DNA of 64,000 bases from positions 1-64,000 of the forward strand of contig JACQZZ010000013.1 of NCBI GenBank assembly GCA_016213625.1. The letters are read 5' to 3'. The position numbers and the translations under genes are program-made. Shown here piece by piece: positions 52,861 through 60,723 of the stretch. The notes beneath the pieces are model-generated. The model was not told where the DNA came from and ran no database searches. It worked only from the letters and a program-made list of their open reading frames with translations. Positions within the stretch are counted from its first letter, which is position 1, and the number at the start of each line of letters is the position of its first letter. The DNA comes from Actinomycetota bacterium (GTDB lineage Bacteria > Actinomycetota > Acidimicrobiia > Acidimicrobiales > Ilumatobacteraceae).

Positions 52861-53296
52861 TGGTCGTCGCTGCCGGTGCCGGCGAGGCCGGCGCTTGACG
52901 AACCACTGGCTGTGCGCTGAGCGCGATCGGCTGCGCCGACGCCAGCTGCACCCCAGCGGGTGCGGCAGCGACGGTGGAACCTGCTGCGCCGGCCGGGTGG
53001 ATCACCACGACCACGTTGGCTGGCGCCACTGGGGCAGGCGCGACTGCGGTGGCGGCAGCGCTGGAGTTGTTGGCTGCGGCGCCCATCGCCGCAACCAGGC
53101 CGAACATCGTGGTCATGCCGATCGCAGTGGCTGCGATCTTGGATCCCTGGGCCACGCTCTTGCGGCGGCGGGGGCGGTCGCCCGCCATCGCCGCAGCCGC
53201 GGGAGGGGCGGGCTGTGCTCGGCGCTGCTGCAGCGCCGCCACCTTCGCTCGGCGGAGTGCGTCGGCATCGGTGGGGAGTTCCTGGGTGGTGGTCAT
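52847..53296 (-). CDS. Ala/Pro-rich single-pass membrane protein, unknown function
   Basis: I do not recognise a family. The 149-residue protein has a basic N-terminal cytoplasmic part (RRAKVAALQQRRAQ, DRPRRRKSVAQ), one membrane helix (about residues 53-78, IAATAIGMTTMFGLVAAMGAAA) and an extracytoplasmic Ala/Pro/Val-rich tail. It precedes and overlaps apbE by 14 nt, so it belongs to the haem-protein/ApbE operon. It could be a scaffold or electron-transfer accessory, but nothing in the sequence binds a cofactor visibly. Confidence 0.6.
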   Translation of the reverse strand: MTTTQELPTDADALRRAKVAALQQRRAQPAPPAAAAMAGDRPRRRKSVAQGSKIAATAIGMTTMFGLVAAMGAAANNSSAAATAVAPAPVAPANVVVVIHPAGAAGSTVAAAPAGVQLASAQPIALSAQPVVRQAPASPAPAATTSGSK

Positions 53297-53361
53297 CGTG
53301 TCGTCCTTGTCAGATCAGAGGTGGGGGTGTGCGGGGAGGGCGGTGGCAATGGCGAGGACGA

Positions 53362-53916
53362 TCAGTCGTCGTCGTCGCCGCCCTCGTGGCTGTCGTCGTC
53401 GCTCTCGTAGCCGCCGCCACCGTTGGTGCCCGACGCAGGAGCGGCGGTGACGATGGGCTCGTTGACCGCGGCGCCGACCGTGCCATCGGCGTTCAGAGTG
53501 GCCACGAACTCGAGGGTGCGCGTGCCGTTGGTGAGCGACACCGTCAGCTGCTGTGCGCTGCTCTGGGTGAGCGTCCATGTCCATCCGGCCGCCGGCGACA
53601 CCCGATCGAGGCGGATGCCGGCCTCGGTGGCAGCGACGGCGACGGTGCCGGCCACGTCGACGGTGAACTCCTGCGTGCCGGCAGCCGTCATTGCGGCAGC
53701 AGTGGTGCTCGGGAGGTAGACGTCGATCACCTGAGTGTTCGGGGTGGTGAGATCGGCGGCGGTGACGTTGCCCACGCCGGTGGCGGGGGCGGCGTTCGAG
53801 ACGCCGAGGTTGGCGCTCACCGCAATCGCTCCGGCGGCGCCGACAGCGAGCAGGGAGACGATGGTGATGACCCGAGTGCGACCCGAGAACCATCCGGTGT
53901 GCTGAGGAGTTGTCAT
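53362..53916 (-). CDS. Membrane-anchored extracytoplasmic protein with acidic tail
   Basis: I do not recognise a family. The 184-residue protein has an N-terminal anchor or signal (RVITIVSLLAVGAAGAIAVSA, residues 15-35), a beta-rich extracytoplasmic region with alternating Thr/Val strands, and an Asp-rich C-terminus (YESDDDSHEGGDDDD) that could bind divalent metal. It lies between the ApbE operon and the two-component system. A role as periplasmic partner of the haem protein is possible but not shown. Confidence 0.6.
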   Translation of the reverse strand: MTTPQHTGWFSGRTRVITIVSLLAVGAAGAIAVSANLGVSNAAPATGVGNVTAADLTTPNTQVIDVYLPSTTAAAMTAAGTQEFTVDVAGTVAVAATEAGIRLDRVSPAAGWTWTLTQSSAQQLTVSLTNGTRTLEFVATLNADGTVGAAVNEPIVTAAPASGTNGGGGYESDDDSHEGGDDDD

Positions 53917-54018
53917 GGCCCTGACGGTACGGAACGGTGCGCGAGGGGACGGCCAGGCCAAGGCAAACGTTGCGTAAAGGTGGTGGGGTCGGGTCGGCAG
54001 GGTGCGAGGCTGATCGCC

Positions 54019-54693
54019 ATGAGGATCCTCGTCGTCGAAGACGACCCGTCCATCTCGGTGCCACTCGCCGAGGGGCTCGGCCGTGAGGGGTTCGAGGTGG
54101 AGGTCGCATCGACCGGTGCCGCTGCGCTCGCCGCTGGCCCCGTCGACCTCGTGTTGCTCGACCTCGGCTTGCCCGACCTCGAAGGCAGCGTGGTGTGCCA
54201 GCGGCTGCGGGCGACGAGCGCAGTGCCGATCATCGTGGTCACCGCTCGCGGCGAGGAGATCGATCGCGTGATCCTGCTCGAACTGGGCGCCGACGACTAC
54301 GTGGTCAAGCCCTTCGGCATTCGCGAGCTCGTCGCCCGGATCAGAGCCGTGTTGCGTCGAACGTCGGGCTCGGTCGCCGCCGCGGTGACGACGGAGATCG
54401 TGGTCGGCTCGCTCCACATCGACCGGCGGGCGCGTGTCGTGCAATTCGAAGGCCGGTCGATCGCGCTGACGCCGAAGGAGTACGACCTGTTGCTGTACCT
54501 GGCGCTCGAGTCTGGCGCGGTGCGTGGACGCGAACAGATGATCCGCGAGGTGTGGGACGAACACTGGTGGGGCTCCACCAAGACCCTCGACGTGCACGTG
54601 GCGTCGCTGCGCAAGAAGCTCCGCCCTGAGCTCATCGAGACGGTGCGATCCGTGGGGTACCGCATCGTCGATCTGTCGTCGGGTACACCATGA
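54019..54693 (+). CDS. OmpR/PhoB family response regulator
   Basis: A 224-residue response regulator. The receiver domain has the acidic pair EDD at residues 7-9, the phospho-acceptor Asp in LVLLDLGLPD near residue 49, Thr in VVTARG and the switch Lys in DYVVKPF. The C-terminal winged helix ends LDVHVASLRKKLR. The ATG at 54019 is directly before the family N-terminus (RILVVEDD). It overlaps the histidine kinase gene by 4 nt (ATGA) and is divergent from the anchored protein gene, which may be a target (inference). Confidence 0.93.
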   Translation: MRILVVEDDPSISVPLAEGLGREGFEVEVASTGAAALAAGPVDLVLLDLGLPDLEGSVVCQRLRATSAVPIIVVTARGEEIDRVILLELGADDYVVKPFGIRELVARIRAVLRRTSGSVAAAVTTEIVVGSLHIDRRARVVQFEGRSIALTPKEYDLLLYLALESGAVRGREQMIREVWDEHWWGSTKTLDVHVASLRKKLRPELIETVRSVGYRIVDLSSGTP

Positions 54694-56060
54694 CCCGTCG
54701 GTTGCTCGTCAGCTATCTCGCGGTCACCCTCGTGGTGCTGCTGATGCTGGAGATTCCGTTGGCCATCGTCTACTCGCAGCGCGAGCTCGAGCGACTCACC
54801 GCCGGGGTGGAGCGCGACGCCACCGTCATCGCCGCCATCTACGAGGACGATCTGGAGGCCGGCCGCACGCTGGACACTGGGCCCGCCGAGCGATACACCG
54901 CACGAACCGGTGGCCGCGTCGTGGTGGTCGACGATCGTGGCATCTCGCTCATCGACACCGAGCAACCGGCGCAGCGAGACCTGTCCACTCGTCCCGAGAT
55001 CGCCACGGCGCTCACGGGTCAGCGCACCTCCGGCCGGCGTTCGTCCGAGACACTTGGCACCGACCTGCTCTACGTCGCACTGCCGGTCGAATCGGGCACG
55101 GTCGTGCACGGTGCGGTCCGGGTCACGCTCGACACCGCCCATGTCGACAGCCACATCGGCAGGTTCTGGTTCGTGCTGGTGCAGATCGCGTTCGCAGTGC
55201 TGGGCGTGATGGCCATCGTGGGTTGGTTGTTGGCCAGGTCGGTCACTCGACCGGTCCGCCGATTGAACGACGCTGCCCTGCGGTTCTCCAGCGGCGATCT
55301 CTCGGTGGTGGAGCAGGAGGAGCACGGCCCGCCTGAACTACGGCAGCTGGCCAGCACCATGGCGATGATGGCCCAGCGCTTGGACGCCATGTTGGTCGAA
55401 CAGCGGGCGTTCGTGGCCGACGCGTCGCACCAGTTGCGCACGCCGCTCACCGGGCTGCGCCTGAGGTTGGAGAACCTCGAGTCGCGCCTGCCGGCCGAGG
55501 AGGCGGCGGAAGTCGAAGCGTCCATCGACGAGATCGCCCGCTTGTCGTCGCTGGTGAACGATCTGTTGCAGTTGGCCCGCGCGGACCGCATCTCCACCTC
55601 GGAGGTGCAGGACCTCGCTGCCATCGCCATCGATCGTGTCGACACCTGGGGCGCCATGGCCGAAGCATCGGGGGTGGTGCTCCGGCTGCGTGGCGCCGAT
55701 GCCCCGGCGATGGTGGATGCCGTCCCAGGGGCCATCGAGCAGATCCTCGACAACTCCTTCGACAACGCCCTGCGAGTATCGGCCGACGGCGGCGAGATCG
55801 TCGTCACCATCGAGCGTGGCCCCGACGTGCACCGACTGACCGTCGCTGACCACGGGCCAGGACTGTCGGCCGCCGACAAGGAACGAGCGCTCCATCGGTT
55901 CTGGCGGGGCGACACGTCCACGCCCGGCACCGGGTTGGGTCTCGCGATCGCGGTGGCCCTCGCCCGTGCATCGAAGGGCGACCTGGAGCTGGCCGACGCC
56001 GAAGGAGGCGGGCTTGCGGTCATCGTCCGCCTGCCCGCCTCCAACGCCATCGGTCGATGA
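54690..56060 (+). CDS. Sensor histidine kinase
   Basis: A 456-residue membrane kinase: helix 1 (YLAVTLVVLLMLEIPLAIVY, residues 9-28), an extracytoplasmic sensor region (about 30-165), helix 2 (VLVQIAFAVLGVMAIVGWLL), a HAMP linker, the phospho-acceptor His in ADASHQLRTPLTG, and the ATPase boxes DNSFDNAL (N), DHGPGL (G1) and GTGLGLAIA (G2). It partners the adjacent response regulator. The stimulus is unknown; its position by the ApbE/haem protein cluster suggests redox or envelope sensing (inference). Confidence 0.92.
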   Translation: MTRRLLVSYLAVTLVVLLMLEIPLAIVYSQRELERLTAGVERDATVIAAIYEDDLEAGRTLDTGPAERYTARTGGRVVVVDDRGISLIDTEQPAQRDLSTRPEIATALTGQRTSGRRSSETLGTDLLYVALPVESGTVVHGAVRVTLDTAHVDSHIGRFWFVLVQIAFAVLGVMAIVGWLLARSVTRPVRRLNDAALRFSSGDLSVVEQEEHGPPELRQLASTMAMMAQRLDAMLVEQRAFVADASHQLRTPLTGLRLRLENLESRLPAEEAAEVEASIDEIARLSSLVNDLLQLARADRISTSEVQDLAAIAIDRVDTWGAMAEASGVVLRLRGADAPAMVDAVPGAIEQILDNSFDNALRVSADGGEIVVTIERGPDVHRLTVADHGPGLSAADKERALHRFWRGDTSTPGTGLGLAIAVALARASKGDLELADAEGGGLAVIVRLPASNAIGR

Positions 56061-56061
56061 C

Positions 56062-56700
56062 CTACGCCGCAGCGTCGCGGGCGGCCTTCAGCAGGCCGAC
56101 TGCGTCGTGAAGATCGGCTCGTGCCGCACGCAGGGCTGCCTTGTTCGAGGCTTGCACGCTCACGTCACCGCCATCGGCGGTCAGACCGATCACACCGTTC
56201 ACCGCGGCGATCGCCTCGTCACGCGCGGCCTGCACGTCCAACAGGTCGGCAGCGACGAACACCTTGTCGCAGGCCACCACGGTGTTCGCCTTCGGGGTCT
56301 GCAGCATGTAGATGCGGTACTCGGGGGCGATCTGCCCGCTGAGCGCCTTGAACTCCTGGGCGGTGGTGCCCTCCGGCAGCGCATCGATCTCGGCCTGCAG
56401 GGCCGTCAGCCCGGTGGCGTCGGCCACCAGCTGCGCCGACATCGTGGCGGCCTGGCACTCGCTGTGGGTGACGCCCTGCAGCAATCCCTGCAACGTTCCG
56501 ATCGCCGTCAGTCGTTCCTGGATGGCGGCGTCGGCCTTGGCAGTGGCCGCTGCCTGATCGGACCGTGGGGCGGCGTCGACCACCGACACGGGCAGTGCGG
56601 CGCACGCTGCCACAGCGACGCCGATGGCGGCGAGGGTGATCGTCGTGCGGGGACGCGTCGTGCGGGTGAGGGTCGTGCGGGGCCGGGTGGTGTGCTTCAT
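56062..56700 (-). CDS. Secreted helical protein, unknown function
   Basis: I do not recognise a family. The 212-residue protein has a long basic N-terminus (repeats of TTRPRTT), a signal peptide core (ITLAAIGVAVAACAALPVSVVDA) and a mature domain rich in Ala and predicted helix, with two Cys (SECQAATM and VVACDKVF) that could form a disulfide. It ends 1 nt after the convergent kinase gene. It overlaps the lipoprotein gene encoded upstream by 4 nt (ATGA), so the two are co-expressed. Confidence 0.65.
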   Translation of the reverse strand: MKHTTRPRTTLTRTTRPRTTITLAAIGVAVAACAALPVSVVDAAPRSDQAAATAKADAAIQERLTAIGTLQGLLQGVTHSECQAATMSAQLVADATGLTALQAEIDALPEGTTAQEFKALSGQIAPEYRIYMLQTPKANTVVACDKVFVAADLLDVQAARDEAIAAVNGVIGLTADGGDVSVQASNKAALRAARADLHDAVGLLKAARDAAA

Positions 56701-57062
56701 GACTGGTCTCCTTGGGGGTTGTCGATGCTGGTGTCGAGGTCGCCGAGCACGGCATCGAGGTCGCTGAGGGCGGCGTCGATGGCCTTCGTGTCGAGCACGG
56801 TGCCGAGCGTGGGGGAGGGGGTGGCCGGGGCGGCCGTCGGTGCGGCCGTCGGCGCGGTCGTGCTGAGCGGGGCGACCGTCGTCGAGGGGGCGGCGACGGT
56901 CGTCGTCGGAACCACGGTGGTCGTGGTCGACGCGGTCACCGTCGTGGTGCTCACGACCGTCGTGGGGGTTGCACGATCTTCGTGCGCCTCGCGACGGCCG
57001 CAGCCGACGAGCGTCGCTGTGGCGGCGAGTGCGAGTGCCGCGGTGGCGAGCCTGGTGTGCAT
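56697..57062 (-). CDS. Small Thr-rich lipoprotein
   Basis: A 121-residue protein with a lipoprotein signal peptide (ATAALALAATATLVGC, lipidated Cys near residue 21), a long low-complexity Thr/Val/Pro/Ala segment (about residues 30-85) and a short acidic helix (DAALSDLDAVLGDLDTSID). I do not recognise a family. The low-complexity segment probably spans the wall or periplasm, presenting the acidic end. It is translationally coupled to the secreted helical protein gene. Confidence 0.65.
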   Translation of the reverse strand: MHTRLATAALALAATATLVGCGRREAHEDRATPTTVVSTTTVTASTTTTVVPTTTVAAPSTTVAPLSTTAPTAAPTAAPATPSPTLGTVLDTKAIDAALSDLDAVLGDLDTSIDNPQGDQS

Positions 57063-57177
57063 CGGTGTTCCTCCCGTTCCTCCGTGTCGGCGTTGCTGCC
57101 GACGGGGATCAGGGTGAACCAGAGATGTGAGGTGAGTGTGAGCGAGTCGTCAAGGTTGTCGAAGCCCACCCGCCCCA

Positions 57178-57379
57178 GACCCGAGTGGGCGACGTCCGAC
57201 CCGAGTGGGTGGCGTCCGACCCGAGGGGGTGATGTCCGTCCGAGGGGGTACTCGCACCCTGGGTGCGAGTACCCACTCGCACGGACACGTGGCACTCGGG
57301 TGGGCGCGCTGGGACTCGGGTGGGCGCGCTGGGACTCGGGTGGGCGCGCCGGCACTCGGGTGGGCGCGCTGGCACTCGG
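57178..57379. repeat. Two 20-bp tandem arrays flanking a perfect 29-bp palindrome
   Basis: Left array: three 20-bp units of the form GACCCGAGTGGGYGRCGTCC from 57178, 57198 and 57218, with a fourth diverged. Right array: four 20-bp units of the form ACTCGGGTGGGCGCGCTGGG from 57294, 57314, 57334 and 57354 plus a partial. Between them GGGTACTCGCACCC-T-GGGTGCGAGTACCC (57246-57274) is a perfect palindrome. The units of the two arrays share CCGAGT in opposite orientation. Confidence 0.85.
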
Positions 57380-57394
57380 ACCGTGGGCGGTCAG

Positions 57395-57409
57395 ACGTTG
57401 AAGCGGAAC
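57395..57409 (-). other. attL: displaced 3' end of ychF
   Basis: ACGTTGAAGCGGAAC is identical to 61975-61989. On the minus strand it reads as codons for FRFNV followed by TGA (57393-57391), the old ychF terminus before insertion. Confidence 0.75.
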
Positions 57410-57468
57410 GTCGGAGCGCGTCCGGTTTGTAGGCTCTGACCTGCGACGCTGCAGGTCGGTCGCGTGCC

Positions 57469-57491
57469 CGAGTACGCAGAAAGTACGCAGC
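57469..57491 (+). repeat. Inner 23-bp direct repeat, left copy (putative integrase arm sites)
   Basis: CGAGTACGCAGAAAGTACGCAGC is repeated exactly at 61853-61875. It contains AGTACGCAG twice, 11 bp apart. The spacing between this pair (4384 bp) differs from that of the att pair (4580 bp), so it is part of the element rather than the duplicated target. Arm-type binding sites for integrase or excisionase are the likely role. Confidence 0.65.
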
Positions 57492-57574
57492 CCCTCAATC
57501 TCGGCTGGGGTACGATGGCCTCATCCGACGCTGGAGATGAATGGATTCTCACTGACGTCAGGAAGTAGGGACTG

Positions 57575-58114
57575 ATGAAAGCGAAGTTTCGGCTCGGAGC
57601 ACTCGAGATCGACGTTGAGGGCGACGCCAATGAGATCGCCACTGTCGCTCAGTCCCTATCGCGGCGCGCGACAACGTTGGCTCTGAATCCTGGGCCGGCG
57701 GAAGAGGAGTCGCCGGCCACGGACCCGTCGGGGAACGGTGTTCCCGAACCGCCGCCGATCCCCCCAGCCCCGCCGGCGCCGTCCGATTCCTCGACGACGG
57801 GCCGACTTCCGGATGCCAGGTCGTTCTTCGCCCAACACACGCCAACCAACAACCGCGAGGCGACTGCAGTTGCAGCGTATTACTTGAAGAACATCGCTCC
57901 GGCGGGTGAGCGCTCATCGACCATCGGCAAGGACCAACTCGAAGCGGTGTTCAAGGAAGCCAGATGGAAGCTACCCAGCCGTATCGACCAAACGCTCGTT
58001 GATGCCGCCGGTGCCGGCTACCTGAAGCGCGTCGAAACGGGCCGCTACGAGATCTCGAATGTTGGCCACAATCTGGTCATCCACACGCTCGGTGGCGCAG
58101 CGGAGAACGCGTAG
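57575..58114 (+). CDS. Winged-helix-like cargo protein with Pro-rich linker
   Basis: A 179-residue protein. An N-terminal beta segment (KAKFRLGALEIDVEGDANEI) is followed by a Pro-rich linker (PEPPPIPPAPPAPS, about residues 57-70) and a C-terminal helical domain (about 85-175: REATAVAAYYLKNIAP, LEAVFKEARWKLPSRIDQTL, AAGAGYLKRVETGRYEISNVG). That domain has the look of a small winged helix found in phage-defence and other mobile operons; I cannot name a precise family. It is immediately adjacent (0 nt) to the next gene and certainly co-translated. It is the first gene inside attL. Confidence 0.7.
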   Translation: MKAKFRLGALEIDVEGDANEIATVAQSLSRRATTLALNPGPAEEESPATDPSGNGVPEPPPIPPAPPAPSDSSTTGRLPDARSFFAQHTPTNNREATAVAAYYLKNIAPAGERSSTIGKDQLEAVFKEARWKLPSRIDQTLVDAAGAGYLKRVETGRYEISNVGHNLVIHTLGGAAENA

Positions 58115-58906
58115 GTGATTGACCTCGATGCCGCGCCCGAGGGCTTCAAAGCCCTCGACGCAAATCTCAAGAAGCGCAAGATTGCCTGGGTCTCGTCCAA
58201 GCCGGACTTCGAGGCGATTCGCGGCCTGTGTGCAGAGTGGCAACGGGACTACCGACCGAGGTTTGTCGGCGCCATCGGGGATCTCGGTTCCATACAGGCG
58301 GTAGATGCTGAGATCGAGATTCTGCGATCGCGAGTCGGCCGACAGACGGCAGCCGAGGAGATTCGTACGCGGCTCCGAAACGTTGCTCGATTGATCGAGC
58401 GCGAGGTGTTGCCTTCGTATGACACGGCTCGGTGGTCGGCGGCATCAGGTGCGACTGCGGACCTGACCGAGTCGGCGTTAGTGACGAAGTTGCGCGGTCT
58501 CGACGGTGGGCTCGCCGACAGTTACGCGCAGGCTGCCAAGGACCTCGGTGACACCAGCAGGCTGACTTATCTCGGGCCAGCCGCAGAGCTTCGGGAGGTG
58601 CTGCGCGGAACGATCGATCTCCTTGCGCAAAGCGATGACGAAATCAAGGCGCAAACCTGGTTTAAAGGTCACGATGGCCGACCGACACAGGCGGAGAAGA
58701 TTCGATCAATTCTGGGATCGAAGGAACGTTCTGATCAACCCGCCCGATCCTTGGAGATCATCGATGAGGCCGTCGGATCGATCGGGCGAGCGACCTACAC
58801 CCGCGCATCCCGAAGTGTCCACACGTCGGCCAGTCATGATCGGGACGAGGTGCTACGTATCCAGCAATGGGTGGATGTCGTACTTGCTGAGATCATTCGC
58901 GAGTGA
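58115..58906 (+). CDS. Cargo protein resembling predicted pPIWI-associating nuclease domains
   Basis: A 263-residue soluble protein starting with GTG directly after the stop of the previous gene. The N-terminal half is helical (IRGLCAEWQRDYRPRFVG, EEIRTRLRNVARLIEREVLP). The C-terminal part (about residues 150-263) has GPAAELREVLRGTIDLLA, GRPTQAEKIRSILGSK and ATYTRASRSVHTSASHDRDE followed by VLRIQQWVDVVLAEII. This arrangement recalls, from memory, the domain named predicted pPIWI-associating nuclease; I cannot verify it here. Candidate catalytic residues are the conserved-looking His/Asp/Arg near the C-terminus. Leucine TTA and Lys AAA codons suggest recent transfer. Confidence 0.6.
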   Translation: MIDLDAAPEGFKALDANLKKRKIAWVSSKPDFEAIRGLCAEWQRDYRPRFVGAIGDLGSIQAVDAEIEILRSRVGRQTAAEEIRTRLRNVARLIEREVLPSYDTARWSAASGATADLTESALVTKLRGLDGGLADSYAQAAKDLGDTSRLTYLGPAAELREVLRGTIDLLAQSDDEIKAQTWFKGHDGRPTQAEKIRSILGSKERSDQPARSLEIIDEAVGSIGRATYTRASRSVHTSASHDRDEVLRIQQWVDVVLAEIIRE

Positions 58907-58925
58907 CCCCTAAAGTCACATGTCG

Positions 58926-59231
58926 TCAGCTTGCCGCCGACAACTCGACCGTTATTTTGAGATCGAGTGCGGCGGCGACCTTCTGGAGCGTCGTCAGGGT
59001 GGCGCCGACACCGCCGGCCTCGAGGCGGGCCACGGCGGCCTGGCTCGTGCCCATGCGAGCGGCGAGCTCGCGCTGACTGAGGCCTGCCGCCTCGCGGGCG
59101 TCGCGGACCTTCTCGCCGACGTCGAGCGCGAGGCGGGTGGCCGCGTAGGTCTCGTCGAAGACGGCCCGTTCGTCGGCGGTCATGGCGGCAAGGCGGCTCT
59201 TCTTCAGTTCATCGATCGTCGTACGGGTCAT
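58926..59231 (-). CDS. HigA-like XRE antitoxin
   Basis: A 101-residue protein with a helical N-terminal half (TIDELKKSRLAAMTADERAV) and a C-terminal XRE helix-turn-helix (REAAGLSQRELAARMGTSQA, AVARLEAGGVGATLTTLQKVAAAL). The ATG at 59231 overlaps the last base of the toxin stop (TGATG). The toxin-first order is that of HigBA systems; the antitoxin should neutralise the toxin and repress the operon. Confidence 0.87.
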   Translation of the reverse strand: MTRTTIDELKKSRLAAMTADERAVFDETYAATRLALDVGEKVRDAREAAGLSQRELAARMGTSQAAVARLEAGGVGATLTTLQKVAAALDLKITVELSAAS

Positions 59232-59572
59232 CAGTCGTCCTCCTCGGCGGTGTGTCCTTCGTTGATGCAGCGGGTCATCGCCCAACGCGCTCGCTGCACC
59301 TCAGCGCGTTCGTTCTGTCGTTGCTTGTGGAACACGGTCAGCAGCACGATGCGCCGGCCGGCGGCGAAGAAGTACGTGATCCGCCACGCCACTCGGAGCA
59401 GGTCGAACCGCAGCTCGAACAGTCCCTCGCCGAGCGCACGTGACGCCGGCATCCGGAGCAGGTTGCCTCGTTCTGCTAGGCGCTCGACGTGGGGGAGCAT
59501 CGACGCGAAGTCGTGCACGGTCAACCGACTCATCCATTGCTCCACCTCCGGCTCCAGCTCGACCGACCACAT
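59231..59572 (-). CDS. HigB-like (phage Gp49-type) toxin
   Basis: A 113-residue RelE/HigB-superfamily protein: VELEPEVEQWMSRLTVHDFA at the N-terminus, ELRFDLLRVAWRITYFFAAG and IVLLTVFHKQRQ in the core, typical of phage-derived Gp49-like toxins that cut mRNA on the ribosome. The basic residues expected in the active region are present. It is the first gene of a two-gene minus-strand operon with the antitoxin and may stabilise the element. Confidence 0.87.
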   Translation of the reverse strand: MWSVELEPEVEQWMSRLTVHDFASMLPHVERLAERGNLLRMPASRALGEGLFELRFDLLRVAWRITYFFAAGRRIVLLTVFHKQRQNERAEVQRARWAMTRCINEGHTAEEDD

Positions 59573-59616
59573 GACACCAAAGATGATATCAACCCGTGAG
59601 CCGGCCGGCGAGCGAT

Positions 59617-60720
59617 CTAGCCCTGCGCGCCTCGAAGCTCGTCGGGTCGGAAGAGGCGGCCGATGGCGTCGCGGACGCGGTCCTCCTCGCCGGGCCAGAG
59701 GTGGCCGTAGACATCGAGGGTGACCTTGGCGGACTTGTGACCGAGCGCCGCTTGCACCTGCTTCACGCTGCAGCCGGCGTGGATCAGGGCGCTGGCGAAG
59801 AAGTGGCGCAGGTCGTGGAACGTGATCGACTCGGGCAGCCCAGCGCGTCGACGAGCAGCACGCAGCTCATAGCCGAACTTGGCCGAGTCGAACGGCACGC
59901 CGTTGCGGTGAAGGAGCACACCGTCGGCACCGAGGCCGTGCTGCTGGATGTGCGCGGCGAGGTGGTCGAGCACCCACTGATCGGCCGGCACGATGCGGGT
60001 GCTCGCCTCGGTCTTCGGCGATGTGAACGCTCCGGTCGTCGAGCCCGTCGCCTGCTGCCACTGGCGGTCGATCGTGACGGAGCGCCGCAGGAAGTCGACC
60101 CTGTCCACGGTGAGGCCGGCCGCTTCGGACTGGCGCAGGCCGAGGCCGGCCCCGATCACGATGGCCGCCTTGAACGGTTCGCTCGTCGCGGCGAGGAGCG
60201 CGTCGACCTGTTCGATCGACATCGGGAAGATCGGCGGGGCGTCGACTCGCGGCAGCCGCACCCCGTCGCACGGGTTGCGCCCGCCGAGCAGGCCGTCGTC
60301 GAGCGCCGTGTTGAACACGCCGGAGACGTGCTGCATCACGACCCGCACGGTGTTCGGCGCGAGCGGCAACCCGCTGACGAACGACTGCACGTCGCCCTTG
60401 CGGATCGACGCGATCGGCCGGTCGCCGAAGTGGGCGATCGCGTAGCGCAGCCGCTCTTCGACCGTGCGGTGCGTGCGAGGCCGCCAGTTGCCGCGCTGGC
60501 GATAGCGGAGTGCGACTTCGGAGAACGGCGTCCGGCCGAGCCGAGGCGGGGCGTAGGTGCCCGTCAGCAACCGGTGCTGCATGTCGACGAGGTGTCGTTC
60601 GGCGTCGGCCTTGCGCTCGAACGACCTCGACAGCTCCTTGCCCTGCGCGTGCTCGCGCCACATGGCGAGGTAGACGACGGTCTTGCCGTCCTTCAGGAGC
60701 CGTCGGCGGACGTACGCCAC
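59617..60720 (-). CDS. int: Tyrosine-type site-specific integrase
   Basis: A 367-residue recombinase with an arm-binding N-terminal domain, a SAM-like core-binding domain (about residues 65-155) and the catalytic domain. All catalytic residues are present: Arg196 (GLGLRQSEAAGL), Lys236 (SPKTEAS), His302-Leu-x-Arg305 (FHDLRH), His328 (LGHKS) and the nucleophile Tyr338 (VTLDVYGH). It would recombine the att core in ychF. It lies 3 nt downstream of the excisionase gene, in the same orientation. Confidence 0.95.
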   Translation of the reverse strand: MAYVRRRLLKDGKTVVYLAMWREHAQGKELSRSFERKADAERHLVDMQHRLLTGTYAPPRLGRTPFSEVALRYRQRGNWRPRTHRTVEERLRYAIAHFGDRPIASIRKGDVQSFVSGLPLAPNTVRVVMQHVSGVFNTALDDGLLGGRNPCDGVRLPRVDAPPIFPMSIEQVDALLAATSEPFKAAIVIGAGLGLRQSEAAGLTVDRVDFLRRSVTIDRQWQQATGSTTGAFTSPKTEASTRIVPADQWVLDHLAAHIQQHGLGADGVLLHRNGVPFDSAKFGYELRAARRRAGLPESITFHDLRHFFASALIHAGCSVKQVQAALGHKSAKVTLDVYGHLWPGEEDRVRDAIGRLFRPDELRGAQG

Positions 60721-60723
60721 GCT

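Larger units (their letters stand above)
57063..57574. other. Gene-free gap: repeat arrays, attL and left end of the integrative element
   Basis: No gene was supported in this 512-bp stretch. From left to right it holds the first 20-bp repeat array (57178-57237), a 29-bp palindrome (57246-57274), the second 20-bp array (57294-57379), the 15-bp attL copy (57395-57409), a 7-bp-arm inverted repeat (57438-57444/57451-57457) and the 23-bp inner repeat (57469-57491). The element's first gene starts at 57575. Confidence 0.7.

Noticed and set aside
57178-57379. Possible CRISPR array or phage-type origin iterons
   Set aside because: The units abut each other with no unique spacers and no replication initiator gene is nearby.
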